Shown: positions 1 to 12,394, numbered from the stretch's first letter. The stretch: 64,000 bases of DNA from Chamaea fasciata (GCA_029207755.1 JARCOQ010000003.1:2320759-2384758), one strand, 5' to 3'. Notes: generated by a model not told the origin, from the letters alone. Made by a program: numbers and translations.

Positions 1-878
1 GAAAGCAAACCCACCCCCCTGTGCCCCCCTCCTCCCCAGCCCTGTCTCTCCCTGGCAGATTAACTGGGAGCCAGAAGCGCCTTTTGCAGCTGTGCATGAT
101 GCATTTCATTTCCATTAGGAGTTCCTTCATTGCAAAAAATGTCTTTGCTCTCATCCTGTGTCGCTGTGCATGTCTGTGTTACATCTATCTATGTACTAAT
201 AAATATATATGGCCCGTTTTAAAGTGCCAATTTACGAAAAAAGCCTCCTCCTTACAAGGCAGGCAAGACCCAATTTCATCCATGACAAGAAGGGAGCAGA
301 ATTGACTGAATATTGCCAAATGACGTAAAACATAATTTAAAATTTCTTAAATAAATACAAAAGTTATTCCTAAAGAAGCCATAGGCATGTCAACGATATA
401 GGTTGTAACCGGCACTCGACGACTAAAGTACCATTGGAAAACTAAAATGCCATAGCAACTTCAGCAATAGGCATGATACATTGCAAACAGTTTGTTGTTT
501 GTTTTTTTCTTTTTTTTTTTTTTTTTTAAATTAAATGTACACCACAACGAACTTAGGGGGAAAAAAAAAAAAAACCCAAAACGACAACAACAACAAAAAA
601 AAAACCCAACCGGCTATTGGTGCAGTAAGAAGACTTCTCAGGTGTTACGGGGTGGAGGGGACCATGCATAGAAAGCTGTGTCTGTATATTCCTTGTAAAA
701 CGGGTCTATAAAGTGTAAAGCAGGTAACGCAGTTGATACAAGAACCCAACTCTATACGAGATGCCAAGTGGCGTCACACGACTGGCTCCAGTTTCGACAG
801 CAATGGATATTAAAGCGAGTCCATCCAGTGCAGGTACGAGATGAGCTTCACTGCAGTAATACTGAAGCTGCCTTTTTT

Positions 879-884
879 TTTATT
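879..884 (-). terminator. Candidate polyadenylation signal AATAAA in the SERTAD2 3' UTR
   Basis: The plus strand reads TTTATT inside a T-rich run, giving a canonical AATAAA on the transcribed strand about 1.3 kb after the stop codon. The DNA just beyond it has no obvious GU-rich element, and UTR-like sequence continues past it. It may therefore be a proximal alternative site or not used at all. Confidence 0.25.
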
Positions 885-943
885 TTTTTCAGCACTTAGC
901 ACAGTGAGGTGGGAGAGGGGAGGAGAAATGCTCCAAGAAAGGG

Positions 944-1123
944 CGAGCGGACGCTCCCAGCCCCGCTCTGTGCCCCTCAGACGCCAGGGGAGGCGGCTCT
1001 CGGTGGGCTGCGGGCACGTCTCTTCCCCTCGCAGAATTCCCGGGAGCTCCCGGGGGAAGGAGGCGCCGATCTCGGCCGGGTTAAGGCTCCACCTCGGGCG
1101 GGCCCCGGGGCGGGACCTCGGCG
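944..1123. other. CpG-rich patch inside the SERTAD2 3' UTR
   Basis: I count 22 CpG dinucleotides in about 180 bases, against AT-rich surroundings with almost none. The patch includes the perfect 16-bp palindrome CCCGGGAGCTCCCGGG at 1039-1054 and GC-box-like GGGGCGGG near 1107. Overlapping short ORFs on both strands here follow from the base composition and are not called as genes. What it does is unknown; see the findings. Confidence 0.6.
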
Positions 1124-2182
1124 GGTGAAGTTCCACAACTGTTTCCTGCCAACTGCTTCACGTACGTGTTGGAAAAGGACATGGCTCTAAGTTTCAGGAA
1201 TCACAGTAGTGCGCAGTGGGTACAGCAGGGAGCAAACACTTGTGAAACTCCGACAGAAGCAGCTCCCAGCCCTTTCTTAAAGCACTTTTTTTGTTTTGTT
1301 TTGTTTTGTTTGCATTCAGGGAAACCGACTGCAGGCTTATTTGATCCAATTTTCTCTTTGCACCATACACATATAAAACATTACAACTCTGTATAAAAGT
1401 ACAAGTGGTTCTTGTACATCTGAATTATGCAGGAACTATGTGAGCAAATCCTATCAAAATAGCTATTTTTTTTTGTGTGTATAAACAGCATTTGTTTTTA
1501 GAAAAAACAATACCATAAACTGCAGAATCTGTACAAAAATATAAAATAAATTTGGGCAGCAGTTTCTAAACAGCCATGTAAATGCAACACTTAAAGAGGA
1601 GCAGGTTAATGCCTCCAAAAGGCTGAATTGCTAAAGTCAACCTATACAGGGCTAAAATGGTATTGAGATTATCTAAATAATAAAATTTTTTTACCTCTTG
1701 CAATAAAACTTATAGAAAAAATAGACAAGTATGCACATGCAATTTACAGCTTTCCCCAACATAATCCTTGTGCTTAGCTTTTACCTTTTTTTTTTTTCCT
1801 TTTTTTCTTTTTTTTTTTTTTTGTAATAACATAACATTGTCTACAATACATCTTCTTTCCTATACCAGGATATTCGGTCTTCCTTGAGGAACCACTTTAA
1901 AAAAAATACATTAGAAGTGGTCATACATGGATGAAGGCACTCCAACTCTGCTCGAAGCAAAAACTAGTGTGATCCTTTTCTTTTCAAAAAAGGCAAGCAA
2001 GGATGCATGCACAGTGCTGTGAATCGGGGCTGGGAGGGACTATGGAAATACTACCAAGTGTATATACTGGTACTTAAAATAAAATTTAAAAAAACAAACA
2101 AACAAACAAAAAGAACCAAACAAAAACAAAACCAACAGAGGAAAGAAAAAAAAAAAAAAAGTTGCTATATTTCTTAATATTT

Positions 2183-3121
2183 TTAAGACCCAACAAGCAC
2201 CTCCATGATGTGATCCAGTTCTGTGAGATCCATTTTGAAAGGCTGATTTGGAGTTACTGGCTGACTGCTGTAGGGAGCGAGAGTCTTTAGGAGCTCGTCT
2301 GCTGAGACAGGAGCCATTTTTGAGGCAGCCCCCGTGGCAGACGTGCAGGGGTCAAAATCATACATGGACGTGTCAATGTCAGCGAACAGAATGTCGTCCA
2401 GGGTCAAGTCCGTGAGGAAACCCGTGGAAGCCGTGATCTCAAAGTTGCCAGGCAGGGGGTCCATGAGTTTGGGTTCGGCCGTTCTGCCCTCCGGGAGGCC
2501 CTCGGGCTTGTTGGACTCGCTGGGCTGGGCTTTAGAGTCGCCGGCTGCCGGCTCAGCTGCTACTGCCTCTGCGGAGGTAGGTGCTGGACAAAGCTCCTCG
2601 ATTTCGTCCAAGGCTGAGGAGAAGCTGTCCTTGACTGCTTGGAGAGCAGGAGGCGGCGGCTTGGCGGCGCCGTCGTGCTGGACAGCCGGGGAAGTGCAAA
2701 AAGTGTCGTCCTCGAGCAAAGAGGCCGGGGTGAGGCAGGACTCCAGGGGCATAGTGCTTACCAGCTCTGCGGGGAGCAGGGGCGCCGAGGCCAGGTGGCT
2801 GAAGGCCGGCTGCGCCTCGCGGAAGTTGTCGCTGAGAGGGTCGGCGGGCTGCGAGGCGGCCACGAACATGGGCCTCAAGCTGCCTTCCTGTTTGAGTTCT
2901 TCCTGGATTCGCCTCAGCATGTTGTTAATTAGAACTGTCTTTTGCAAGCTTGGCTCGGTTAATGGCCTGTGGTTATAAAGTTTCATGAGGGAAATGTTGA
3001 AGATAGTCTGGCGCTGTAAGGTGTAAGACACCTTAGAGGGACCGTCAGTGGGAGACACCACTTTGCCTTCCAACCCATCTTCATGCTCGTCAAACTTCCG
3101 CTTTCCTCCTTTCCCCAACAT
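2183..3121 (-). CDS. SERTAD2: SERTA domain-containing protein 2 (TRIP-Br2)
   Basis: Nuclear transcriptional co-regulator of the TRIP-Br/SERTAD family, which is known to act on E2F/DP-dependent transcription, cell cycle entry and fat metabolism. The protein is 312 residues; I recall human SERTAD2 as about 314. Visible in the translation: a basic N-terminus with KRKF at residues 7-10 (the cyclin-A-binding region in family members); the SERTA domain at about 33-80, including QRQTIFNISLMKLYN and the helix NNMLRRIQEELKQEG; a proline/alanine-rich middle; an acidic activation segment at about 234-258 (LTDLTLDDILFADID); and a leucine-rich C-terminus LTELDHIMEVLV at 299-310, where a CRM1 export signal has been described for TRIP-Br2. 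The start at 3121 is chosen because MLGKGGKRKF is the family N-terminus and a splice acceptor lies 4 bases upstream. The 42 codons open beyond it are intron. Single coding exon, stop TAA. I see no frameshift or missing domain. Confidence 0.97.
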   Translation of the reverse strand: MLGKGGKRKFDEHEDGLEGKVVSPTDGPSKVSYTLQRQTIFNISLMKLYNHRPLTEPSLQKTVLINNMLRRIQEELKQEGSLRPMFVAASQPADPLSDNFREAQPAFSHLASAPLLPAELVSTMPLESCLTPASLLEDDTFCTSPAVQHDGAAKPPPPALQAVKDSFSSALDEIEELCPAPTSAEAVAAEPAAGDSKAQPSESNKPEGLPEGRTAEPKLMDPLPGNFEITASTGFLTDLTLDDILFADIDTSMYDFDPCTSATGAASKMAPVSADELLKTLAPYSSQPVTPNQPFKMDLTELDHIMEVLVGS

Positions 3122-3148
3122 ATATCTGCAAGGGAAGAGAGGAGACTG
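3122..3148 (-). other. SERTAD2: Splice acceptor of SERTAD2 coding exon, with polypyrimidine tract
   Basis: Read on the minus strand, a pyrimidine-rich tract (TCTCCTCTCTTCCCTTGCAG) ends at 3126 and is followed by ATAT and the ATG of SERTAD2. This is a textbook acceptor. It explains why the first intron interrupts the 5' UTR just before the start codon, as in the known mammalian gene layout. Confidence 0.9.
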
Positions 3149-6100
3149 ATGAAGGCAGCAAAGGAGGTGCACGTCTGTCCCCATCAACAACTCAGCCTCG
3201 GCCCACAGCAGCATGACAACCTTAACGCAGGGCTCTGGTCCATCCATGTTTAGGCCTGGCTGTGCTGGTGATTTCCAAGCAGGAATTCAGACAGCACCTA
3301 CAATACTCAAGATCCGGCATGCTTGGCCAGATTTCCCCTTCCTTACATTAAGCAAATACCTGTGCATGGGAGCACGAGCCACAGGCACTGTACTGAACGT
3401 TCCCTGACGTTCCCTGGCTGAGGCAGCGCCATGCCTGGGAATACAAAGGTAAAGCACCGAGGTTCTCACAATGAATTTCCTCTTTTTATTCAAAAGTGCG
3501 TTCACGGCGGGGAAGGGAAGTGAGGCTCAAGCAATCGTGTGTTGGGAGAAACTTCCCCAGTGAGGATGGGAGATGCAGCCCTCGGGTACACCAGGATATG
3601 TACATATGGGTTTACTTAGCTGATCGCCTAAGGACTCAACTACCAGAGCAGGAAATGCAGTTATTATACTCAGAATTAGATAAATTACAGATGAAGAAGA
3701 AGATCTGTCAAGTCTTTTAGTCTAATCCCCAAGACCACTCTCTGCACTACGCTCTGCTGCAGGTCAGATGGCAGATTTTGAAGGAAACAAAGGGGATTTT
3801 ACCAAACTTGCCCCGCATTATAAATAATTTCTGAGCTAAGATTAAGTAGGACAGTTTAGTCCCCAGTGCCATCTCTTCCGGGATGTTTCAGAGCACCTGG
3901 AAATGCTCCCTCTACACAGCCCAGTCCCAACCTCATTTTGTCACCATTATTTTTGTGACACAAGGATCCCCCCCCCAAACACAGAGGAATGACGGAGTCA
4001 CCGTGCTGTGACAGTAGCACGACCTGACGTGAGGCTCTCTTATTTTCCCGGGTAGAGTGCTGAGGTGCTGGTGCTCTAACCCACTCTGTCTTTTAATAAG
4101 CTCACAAGCAGCTCCCTGTTCATTCCTGCCTCCCTCCCTCTGTTTAACAAATTCTTCTGGCATGAAGAATTCTGCCTTGTTTAAAAAGAAAAAAAAAAAA
4201 AAAGTGGAAGAGGCTTTCTAGCCACAGGTATCCAGAAAGAAGTTACAACAGCCTTATAGATTTTTACCCCAGACCTGACCCTTCTCACATTATGCAGGTA
4301 ACATCTGGGAGACAGAATTTGCCTGCCTTATTTGAGTACAATTCCCAATCCTCCCAGTGGGCTTAGTGCCTGCGAAACAACTGCACTAGGCAGGTCTAAC
4401 ACGGTTTGATGGTCACACACCAGTTCAGCAGAGAGACAACGTAGTTAAACATCACCAAAAGTGACTGACAAACATTTGAGAGCAAAGAGACCCTTGGAAA
4501 GCAGAAGAGGAGGCAAAAGAAGCCAGGATTTCAGCGCTACAAGAGCTTCAGAAAGCATTTGCTGGGCGGTAAATCCAAAACCAGATCGGGTGAAGTGAGC
4601 CTCTTCTGGTTAAAAAAAAGTCCCCAATCCAGGTAATTTTCTAGCATATTATGCAATTAAATAAAGAAAGGCGGGGCGAGGGAGCGGGCTGAGCAGAGCT
4701 GAGGAACAGGTAGGCTGCCATCCAAGCTCCTTGGCCAGCTCCCAGCAATTCCTGCGCCTGGAACCTCGGGTGAACAAAACCTCTGAAATTTAGCACTGCT
4801 GCCCGAGTCTGGTTTTCCTCTGCTCCCTAGTGTCACTTCCATGGACTGCTCTGGAGCTGTGCACGTGGGTTTGGGGTGCGAGCTGGGGGGCTTTGCTACC
4901 CCAGTGTTCACAGTAGACACATTTCCTTTCACTTCAGACAGATAAGAGCAAGAGAGGGAGGACTGGGCTAGCGAGAATTAAAAACCCTGCCCAATTCCAG
5001 CACGTTTTTAAAGCAGCAAGGGGTTAGGAGGAGAGTCAGCAGCTTTCCATCCTTTCCTGCTATCTCCTCCCCCTGAAAAAAGACAGACTCTGTCCTAAAG
5101 ACATAGCAGTGCTCTTTCCACAATGCTCTATTTAAAGAAGACATTTTTAAATGGCTTGGGGACTGGAAGAGTTTGAAGTTTGTCAGCCTCTGCCAGGAAT
5201 GTATAAAAACATTCACTGCACAAAGCAAACCTTTTCCCCCATGATAAAGAAAACAGCCCAGGCTCCGTTCCCTGTGCTCAGCTATTCATCATTGCCAGGT
5301 GACGCTGCCAAGCATTTCCAGCTAACCCAACCGAGCCCATTTCCACGCAAGACTGAGGTGCTGGTGGCAAACACATTTTCAAAGCTGATCAGCAAGAACT
5401 GTGGGATCATCACCGAGTAAATACTACGATAACCGCACGACGTCATTTTCCAGGAAGCTCAGAGACCATTCAAGGTTTCCTGTATGTGTGACTGTCAGGC
5501 TCTCGACCTTCACGGAGCTCGACTCAGAGCTTGCCCTTTTAAAAGATACAACAGATCAGGCAACTCCAAGTCTCACCTACTGGCTTTGCAGCACAGCTTT
5601 CAGTTTCCTTTTTCCCCACTGATGCTCTCTGAGGAGGGTTTAACCCCTAAAATACCAAAGCAGGATGTCAGCCTGAGCATGGGGGTTTTATTCCACCAAG
5701 GAGAGGGCTCAAATAAGCACTGCTAGGCTCTTGGCTTTATAAAGTTTTATTTTATCCCCCTCTCCTCTGGCGTGCCAGCGGGAATTGTAAAGAATGTTTT
5801 CCTCCAGTTTCCATAAATCACTTCATTCATGCCAAGTGAAGCAAGGAGGTGATATCTTTTTAGACCAGCTGATGGAGTTGGTAAAACCAGACATGCCTGG
5901 GGGCTCGCAAGCCTTTCCCTGGCTCTTCATAAAGGAATTTCATCGTTTCTGACCACCGAAGCTTAAGACAAGGTTGCCTGCTTGCTCTTTGCAGCTCAAG
6001 CCATCTCTTCCCTCCTTCAACCAACCCGTTTCATGCCTGCATTAAAGGAATCAGTGTTGTTTGTCTTAAGATACTGAATAATGATTAAAAAAGAAAAAGG

Positions 6101-8035
6101 ATGCTGTAGAATTTGATCTGAATCAGTTCTGTCCAACTCAAAAACTTTGCTCCTAACCTTTCCAGCCAAACCTCCTGCTGCGAAAACAAAAATGCCAAAC
6201 TTGAAAGAACAGCTTGACCAAAGACCAGTACAAAATGAGACAAAATGAGACACCATCCCAGGTGTCGAAAGAGAGTTGTCCAACCAAGTCACACAGCTGT
6301 GACAAGGGCAGCCAGACAACACCAACCCACCCAAGTGCAGCACTGCACAGGCAGAGGTAAAGGGTAACATTCATGGAAGGTCTTTCATGCATCTCTTTTG
6401 GCTGAGTAGCAACCTCAGCGAGATGTATTTCTGCTGAATTTTCACCCGTTTGCTAAACATAATTTTGAGGCCAAGTGTTAAAAGAGCTGAGATTGGACAT
6501 CACTTTGTTGTTGTTATAATAAAGGGTGTTGCAGGGTTTTGGTCTGCAAGTGAGTTTGCAATGTTTCTTGGGTATGTGGAACCAGAAAGCTGAAGAAAGA
6601 AAATGGAAAACCTGCATCTTTCTGGGGACTGGGGAGGGGGAAGTTACTTGGAGATCTTCCCCGATATTATCAACCAGCTGGCTCCAGCTCTGGAAGACCC
6701 AGAACCAAAAGCAAAACCGTTGTTGCTGAGAAAGATTCTATTTGCTTTTTTGCCCATTTAGGGCGATTGCATGCGCCTCAGCGCCAGAGAAACCCTGGCA
6801 TTGTTTGGGAGTTGTCTTTCCTTAATTGAAAAACAAAAGTAGTGTATTTTTTTTTTCTCTCATTTGCGTGTCATTTAGCTTCCTTTTATTGGCTCTGCAT
6901 GCTCTTCCAGACAGAGCTGGAAAGAAATGCAGTTGGGGCTCAGTAGAAGAGATAATCAGCCTGGAGCGGATGGTTCCTCTGGAGTCAACCCTCATCGATT
7001 AAACACAGAAGAGCTTGTGCAATGCCTGTGTCTCTGAGCCCACTTAGTGAGGAATCCTGTGCTCTCTGGGGTATGAGGAGATTGTGAGAGGATCACTGTG
7101 TTATTTATTGATTGTGCTTCGGACACTTCGACACCGCCGGACTATTTCTCAAGTGTTTAATGATCGGCACTTTGGCATAGAAAAGCACCAGATATGTAAA
7201 AACTGAGAGGAAAAGTGATTTTGCCCACCCAACAATAAAAATAACCTTAAGTTTTATTTCCCAAAGACTTTTAACAATTAAGTTGAAAATACCTCTCAAG
7301 GCTGAGGGCTCATCTTGGAAATCAATTCTACAACCTGCTAGGCCCTCCCTGCTCATCGAGACAGACAGGAAGGGAAAAAAAAGGAGGAACTGAACCCCAA
7401 GAGGAAGAGCGGAAAAGGGTTTTTAAGAAGTCACATTTCCACTCACAGATCTGCCCCACCCCCTCAACCAGTCCAGAGGATGCACAGCTTAAACAGAGCT
7501 GAGGTTACCTTTAGAACAAACACCACGTTGCTCAAAAAGGTGAAAGCATCAAATCCCTGAGTCCACAGGCAACCATTCCCCTCCAGGCAGCCGAACACTG
7601 AAACACAGGTGTGAACCACAGGGGCTTGTGTGAGAAGAGGAGTTTAAAGCAGGACCAGTTCCCTTCTGAAATCTTAGGTAATTTAAAACCACAGGGGGGT
7701 ACAAAAGGAGAGAGAAAGAAAACGGCAACTTGGGGGAATCGAAATAAAATGCCACTTCACACGTGTGCATGAAAAAAACCCAACAAAACCCCACAACACA
7801 AAAGCTCCCCATAAAAGCCCCCCAAAGTGCAATGGGAGCACTGAACTTGTACACTCCATTCCCCTGAGCTTCACGAGCCTCCGATGTAAGTGACCCTCAC
7901 CGGGTTTTCTTGGAGAACCTATGCAGTGAATTATGGAAGTGTTCTGTGTCACTTCTGGCACATGAAATATAATTTTCCTCTCCTCCATCCTTCCCTCCTC
8001 ATCCTTGAGGGTTCCTTTGGTTGTGTCCTGGCCCA

Positions 8036-8092
8036 ACGGTAGTCAATGGGTGTTTTGTTACTGACTTCAGCAGAATCAGGATTTGGCACAGA
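8036..8092 (+). repeat. Ancient amniote interspersed-repeat-like segment
   Basis: The text GTCAATGGGTGTTTTGTTAC followed by TGACTTCAGCAGAATCAGGA resembles, from memory, a family common in turtle and crocodilian genomes that reads roughly 'gtcaatggg-agttttg-ccattgacttcaatggga-gcaggatc'. I cannot name the family with certainty. A GGGCCAGATCCTCTGAG motif of the same flavour follows at about 8153 and recurs at about 11464. Confidence 0.4.
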
Positions 8093-8318
8093 TAGCTGCA
8101 GGACCAAAATAAAAAGGCCTTTTATGCCAACTGGGTTCAACTGGCAACACAAGGGCCAGATCCTCTGAGCTAACAGAGGCAGGTTGAGCCGCTGAGAGCT
8201 ATTTCAGAGCTGCTGGACCACCTGAACTTGTAACCAGTCTCCACAACTTCAAAGTATCTGTCCCCTAGAGCTAGGGAGGCAAAGCAGTAAAGCTCTCTCT
8301 CCCTGTCTCTGTTTCCAC

Positions 8319-8345
<27 letters not shown>
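8319..8345. repeat. (GA)n microsatellite
   Basis: Thirteen uninterrupted GA units plus one base. A CT-rich stretch (agctctctctccctgtctctg) lies about 30 bases to the left, so the two could form a short imperfect hairpin. Confidence 0.95.
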
Positions 8346-8350
<5 letters not shown>

Positions 8351-9639
8351 ACATCTGTACAAGAGCCCTCGGGGCAGCACCATGGGCTCACCCACTACAG
8401 AACGATGCTCCTTGGCCTGCAGGATCCTGGCAAAGCACAGCAAACCTGCCCCAGCAGGTGGAAGCCCAGACATCCGAGAGCACTGGCACCCTCCTTCCAT
8501 TCAAAGTTACAAAGGAAAAGCAGAGGGGAAAGCCAGGATAAACCTGGAAGCTTCTCCTAGCCTCGCTCAAAACGAGGGGGGGGGGAAAGCTGAACAGCCC
8601 AGATGTCCCAGGTTCAACTCCAGGGCTGCAGCAAACAAGCAACATGGACTTTCAGAGGCAACAGCCAGAGCTGGATGGAAATCACCCCTCCTTGGGGATT
8701 CAATCTGCTGACACCGGAGTGTTTAAAGGCTGGCACGGCAGCATCCCCGGGAGCTGGGACAGCCTGTTCCATGCAGAGCTGCACGGCCACGCTCCCTGCG
8801 CTGCAGCTGGCCTGCAGGGTGTGAACCGACCAGTTGGGATGGGAGGGGGGGGGTGTGGAGGGGTGGAGTGATCTTTTTTATTTTTTCTTCCCTCTGCTAG
8901 GCTGCTTTCTGGGGATCTGATGCACTTTTTACATGTTTTTTACGTGTTTTTACAGGGTGCTCCATCCGTGTTGCCTGGCTAAAGAGGACTCCTGACAACG
9001 CTGCCTGGTAAGAATTGTGTCTCGTGCCACATGTGAGTTAGGAAACAAACCCCACAACCCCCGAAGAGAGGTACAGGGAATGGAGCTCTGTCCTCTCCAG
9101 AGCCAGTGCTCAGATATTCCGGATTTACAAGGTTTGTTTTCCCCGACACATTTTACATTAATTCTGGCTGCCCTTTTCTATTTTTTTTAAAACTAAGTGA
9201 GGTTTAATAAGCACTTACAAAAACTCTCCTTTAGAGTATATAAAAAAATTGGCCTCCTGGGCAGCTCTCTGCTTCCAGAGAGTACAGGGGGTTGTTTTTA
9301 TGTTTGCAAGTCTTCACTGCAAGGCCGTCAGTGCCAGCAGTAACTCTAAGTGGCAGGTATTTCTCACACGTATTTTACAGGGACCTAACTCTTCCCATCT
9401 CCTGTGGTGGATGGGTAAACCTCAGCTTTGCAGCAGAAAACGGAGAAGCAAGTAAAGCTCGTCAGCACCTCACTCCTGCATTTAGCAAGAAAGGCAGCTT
9501 CTCTCTCCCTACAGAAACACAGCCTTAGCCCCTTGCTTTAGGCACTTCACACAAAGCGAAGGCTGAGTGAAGAGCAGCTAGCGAGCTGACAGGGGTCTCT
9601 TCTCCTCTCCAGTTAAAATCAAAATAAGGAAAACCATAA

Positions 9640-10620
9640 TGGGCGACTGTTAGAGGCTAATCTAAGTCGAATTTATTTAGGGATCGTGCAAGGAAACCTC
9701 TGGCAAACAGGAGACAACAGAGGAAGCTCAGACTCTCATTTGAGAAGCATCTGAAATCGTGCAGGTCTCACGGGCTTTGCCTTTGATACTCAGAGCCTGG
9801 AGTCCCCAGGTCCCCGAAGGAGTGTCCATGTTAATCAGAAAGTAAGGTGAAGCCTTCCCTAGCAAATAAGCAACGCAATTATAAAGCCAGTCAATAGTGT
9901 AACGCCAGCCAACGTGTTCCAGCGATATTTTGAAACTGTAATCTGATCCTACTGTTTCCATCCTCGTGCCTTGCCTGCTCTCCCTTGTTGCATACTGTAC
10001 TATTTGAGGCCCAGAGGGCAAAGCGAGCTCTTGCTGTTTGTTCATGATCAGAAACTGCATTTGGAGCGAGAGAGCTCCGTGTGTGCCGCCCACACCACTT
10101 TCTTGAGAGTTTCTTAAACTTGCAGCCCGCCGGAGCCCTGCTAGAGGGATGGCTGCAAGACGAGCAAAACCACCAAACTCCACTCCTGCCTTCAGTTTGC
10201 AGCTCCTTTTCTCCACGCTAAAAAAAGGCAAAGCCGCAGTCTAAGGCAATCTCTGACTCTGCAGTGTGTTAAGCCTCGCAGGAAACATATGCTTCTATTA
10301 AATTGGAAACAGTTTCTAATGCTGTCAGTTTGCTAAATGTAACACGTTCCCGTGGAAGAAGTGGAGCAGTTTTAATGTTTTTTGACTAACTGCACACATC
10401 CAAACAGAGCACGTCTGATAAAGCTGGAATGGGCTCCAATAAATATAGCTCAGAATAAATTACAGCCTCGTTAAGTAATTGTTTGGAAAAAGGACAGCAG
10501 GTTTTCTAGATTATAGCCACGTTATTAAAGGTGTTTATAATATTAGGAATTCTATCAGGGTAGCAGAAGTTAACGCAAGTTTAAATCAGAGGAGCACTTG
10601 TTAGCTTGTTAAAGCATTAA
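9640..10620. promoter_or_regulatory. Candidate conserved noncoding block in SERTAD2 intron 1
   Basis: A repeat-free stretch of about 1 kb with mixed AT-rich motifs and retained CpGs. It includes AT-rich sites such as TTAAGTAATTG near 10474, GTGTTTATAATATTAGG near 10531 and CAATTATAAAGCC near 9875. The texture resembles deeply conserved intronic enhancers, but this is judged by eye only. The minus-strand open frame inside it (9728-10231) has no domain and is not called. Confidence 0.3.
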
Positions 10621-12394
10621 AGGCTGCCCTGGCAGAACCAGAAGGTGGACAAGACTGCACAGGCTCTGAGCATGGAAAGCCAGCAAGGCGCACTGCAAAC
10701 CACTGTGAGGCTGAAGGCAAGAGCAAAAGCCCTGAGCAGCTCTGACAGCTCCTTTTCAGTGCAAAGCAAGAGGGAGGATATACCTGGGTAACACACCAAG
10801 GCTGAAAAGCATTTATTCAATATTCACGTACAGGAAGGCAGTTGTCTTTACTGGAAAAAAAAAGAAGAAAAAAAAGAAAGAAGGGAAAAAAGAGAAGAGG
10901 TTTGGATTGCCCAGCAGAACTAATTTCTGTCTCAAAGATCCCAAAGCCAAAACGTCAATCCTCACGTGTTCAGCTTTAGACAGGACTTCCCATGTGCTCC
11001 CTTATAAAACAGTGCCCAGGAGATGCAAACAAGCCCCCAACCTGCCCTTTTTTGGTCTTGTGCTTCACTGGAAGCTTTAGGAATCACACTGTCTATGACG
11101 GCCAATGCTGCCACAGCTTTTCACAGGTCTGGTGCAGACATGGCTCCGCTGACCACCAACCACCTGCTTCGAGCCAGAGCAGGGTGGAGGATTCCCCCCT
11201 CTCCCAGTACCAGGAGATGCTTTGTTCTGCTGAGGGGAGATTGTCCAGAAGACAGCAATTTTTGAAATTTGGGTCTCCATGTGGCAGTGTTAAGGAAGCA
11301 GCTGAACACTGCTGCTCGATTGTGGCCTGCCGATTGTGAATTGAGTTCTATCGAGTGAACACATGGGCTCAGCACTCTGCTGAAGGACCAGGAGCTGCTT
11401 TACACACCTGGGCATCAGCAGCAGGAAATCAGAGCTGCAGTAAAGCAAACCAGCCACAGCACCGGGCCAGATCCTCTGACTTTACTACGTGATTAGCTGG
11501 TTACTCAGCAGACTCTGCTTGCTGTCACCCAAAAAATATGCGAGGGCTTCTACACACAAGCCTCCCTGGGATCAGCCAAGAAGCTCTTCCAGCTCCACAC
11601 CACTATTTCTTCCCACAAGGCTTCCTTGCATGGAAGCAGGAGGTGCCGGTCCCACAGGCAGGACCACGACACCAGGAATTCCCGTGTCAGTGGGCAAGGA
11701 GCCGCGCTGGAGCCAGCGCACACAGCTCCATGCTGGGAGAACCAGAGCCATCTCCTCAAGAGGTGGAGCAGCAGCAATTAAGATGGCTGTGCACTGCTCC
11801 AGGGCCCAATTCAGCCAAGACTGCCTTCCATTCCTTCCCACTGCAGAGCCAGCAGGCTTAAAAAAGAGACACCTCGCTTGTAAACGAAATTCAAAACAAT
11901 CTGAAAGAGCGACCAGAAAGTGACACAGGCTGGGAAACAAACACACACATATTCCCTTTTCACTGCTAAAATTACACGCCTGTAATGACAAGATGCTACT
12001 GGTCAGGCTCTAAGGGAGAATGATGAAATAGCCAGGCAGGCTGTGCATCCCTCCTCCCCTGCACTGGCGCAGGGAACAATGGAATTACGGCAACGTCGTG
12101 TTGTATTGTACAAGACATCTCTACTGGCACGCACGTGTCCAAGGGCTGCCTGGGATTTTTAGTGTGTGCAGGCACCGAGCACTGCAGAGCCATCTCCACT
12201 GGACCTGTGCAATTCCTGCAAAGGTTAATGAGAATTGTGCCTGCGCCCACCAGAGACGAGACCCCTTCGTGTATAATGAGGGAGTTTTCCTCACCTAGGT
12301 TTAATTAGTTTGTTTGAATCCTATCGTAGCATCTTTTCCCCAAAGGTTGCTTGTTTTTCCCCCTTGTCACAGACCCTTAATAAACACATGGTGG

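Larger units (their letters stand above)
1..2182 (-). other. SERTAD2: SERTAD2 3' UTR (proximal part, probably continues off the window)
   Basis: AT-rich, stop-dense sequence directly downstream of the SERTAD2 stop codon, with long poly(A)/(T) tracts (about 503-527, 561-575, 1787-1822, 2148-2160) and an (AACA)n run near 2096-2112. Mammalian SERTAD2 is known to have a 3' UTR of several kilobases, so I infer the UTR spans all of 1-2182 and passes the window edge. Several parts (about 300-480 and 640-840) keep CpG dinucleotides and lack repeats, which fits a conserved UTR. The only AATAAA I found on the minus strand is at 879-884. A CpG-dense patch at 944-1123 is out of character with the rest. 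Confidence 0.7.

Noticed and set aside
810..1190. Overlapping open frames on both strands in the 3' UTR
   Set aside because: They coincide with the CpG-rich patch, where stop codons are rare; no domain and no matching family.
2334..2978. 214-codon plus-strand open frame opposite SERTAD2
   Set aside because: Antisense shadow of GC-rich SERTAD2 codons with no domain.
3122..3247. Extension of the SERTAD2 open frame by 42 codons to an upstream ATG
   Set aside because: A polypyrimidine tract and AG acceptor lie at 3126, and the family N-terminus starts at MLGKGGKRKF; the upstream codons are intron.
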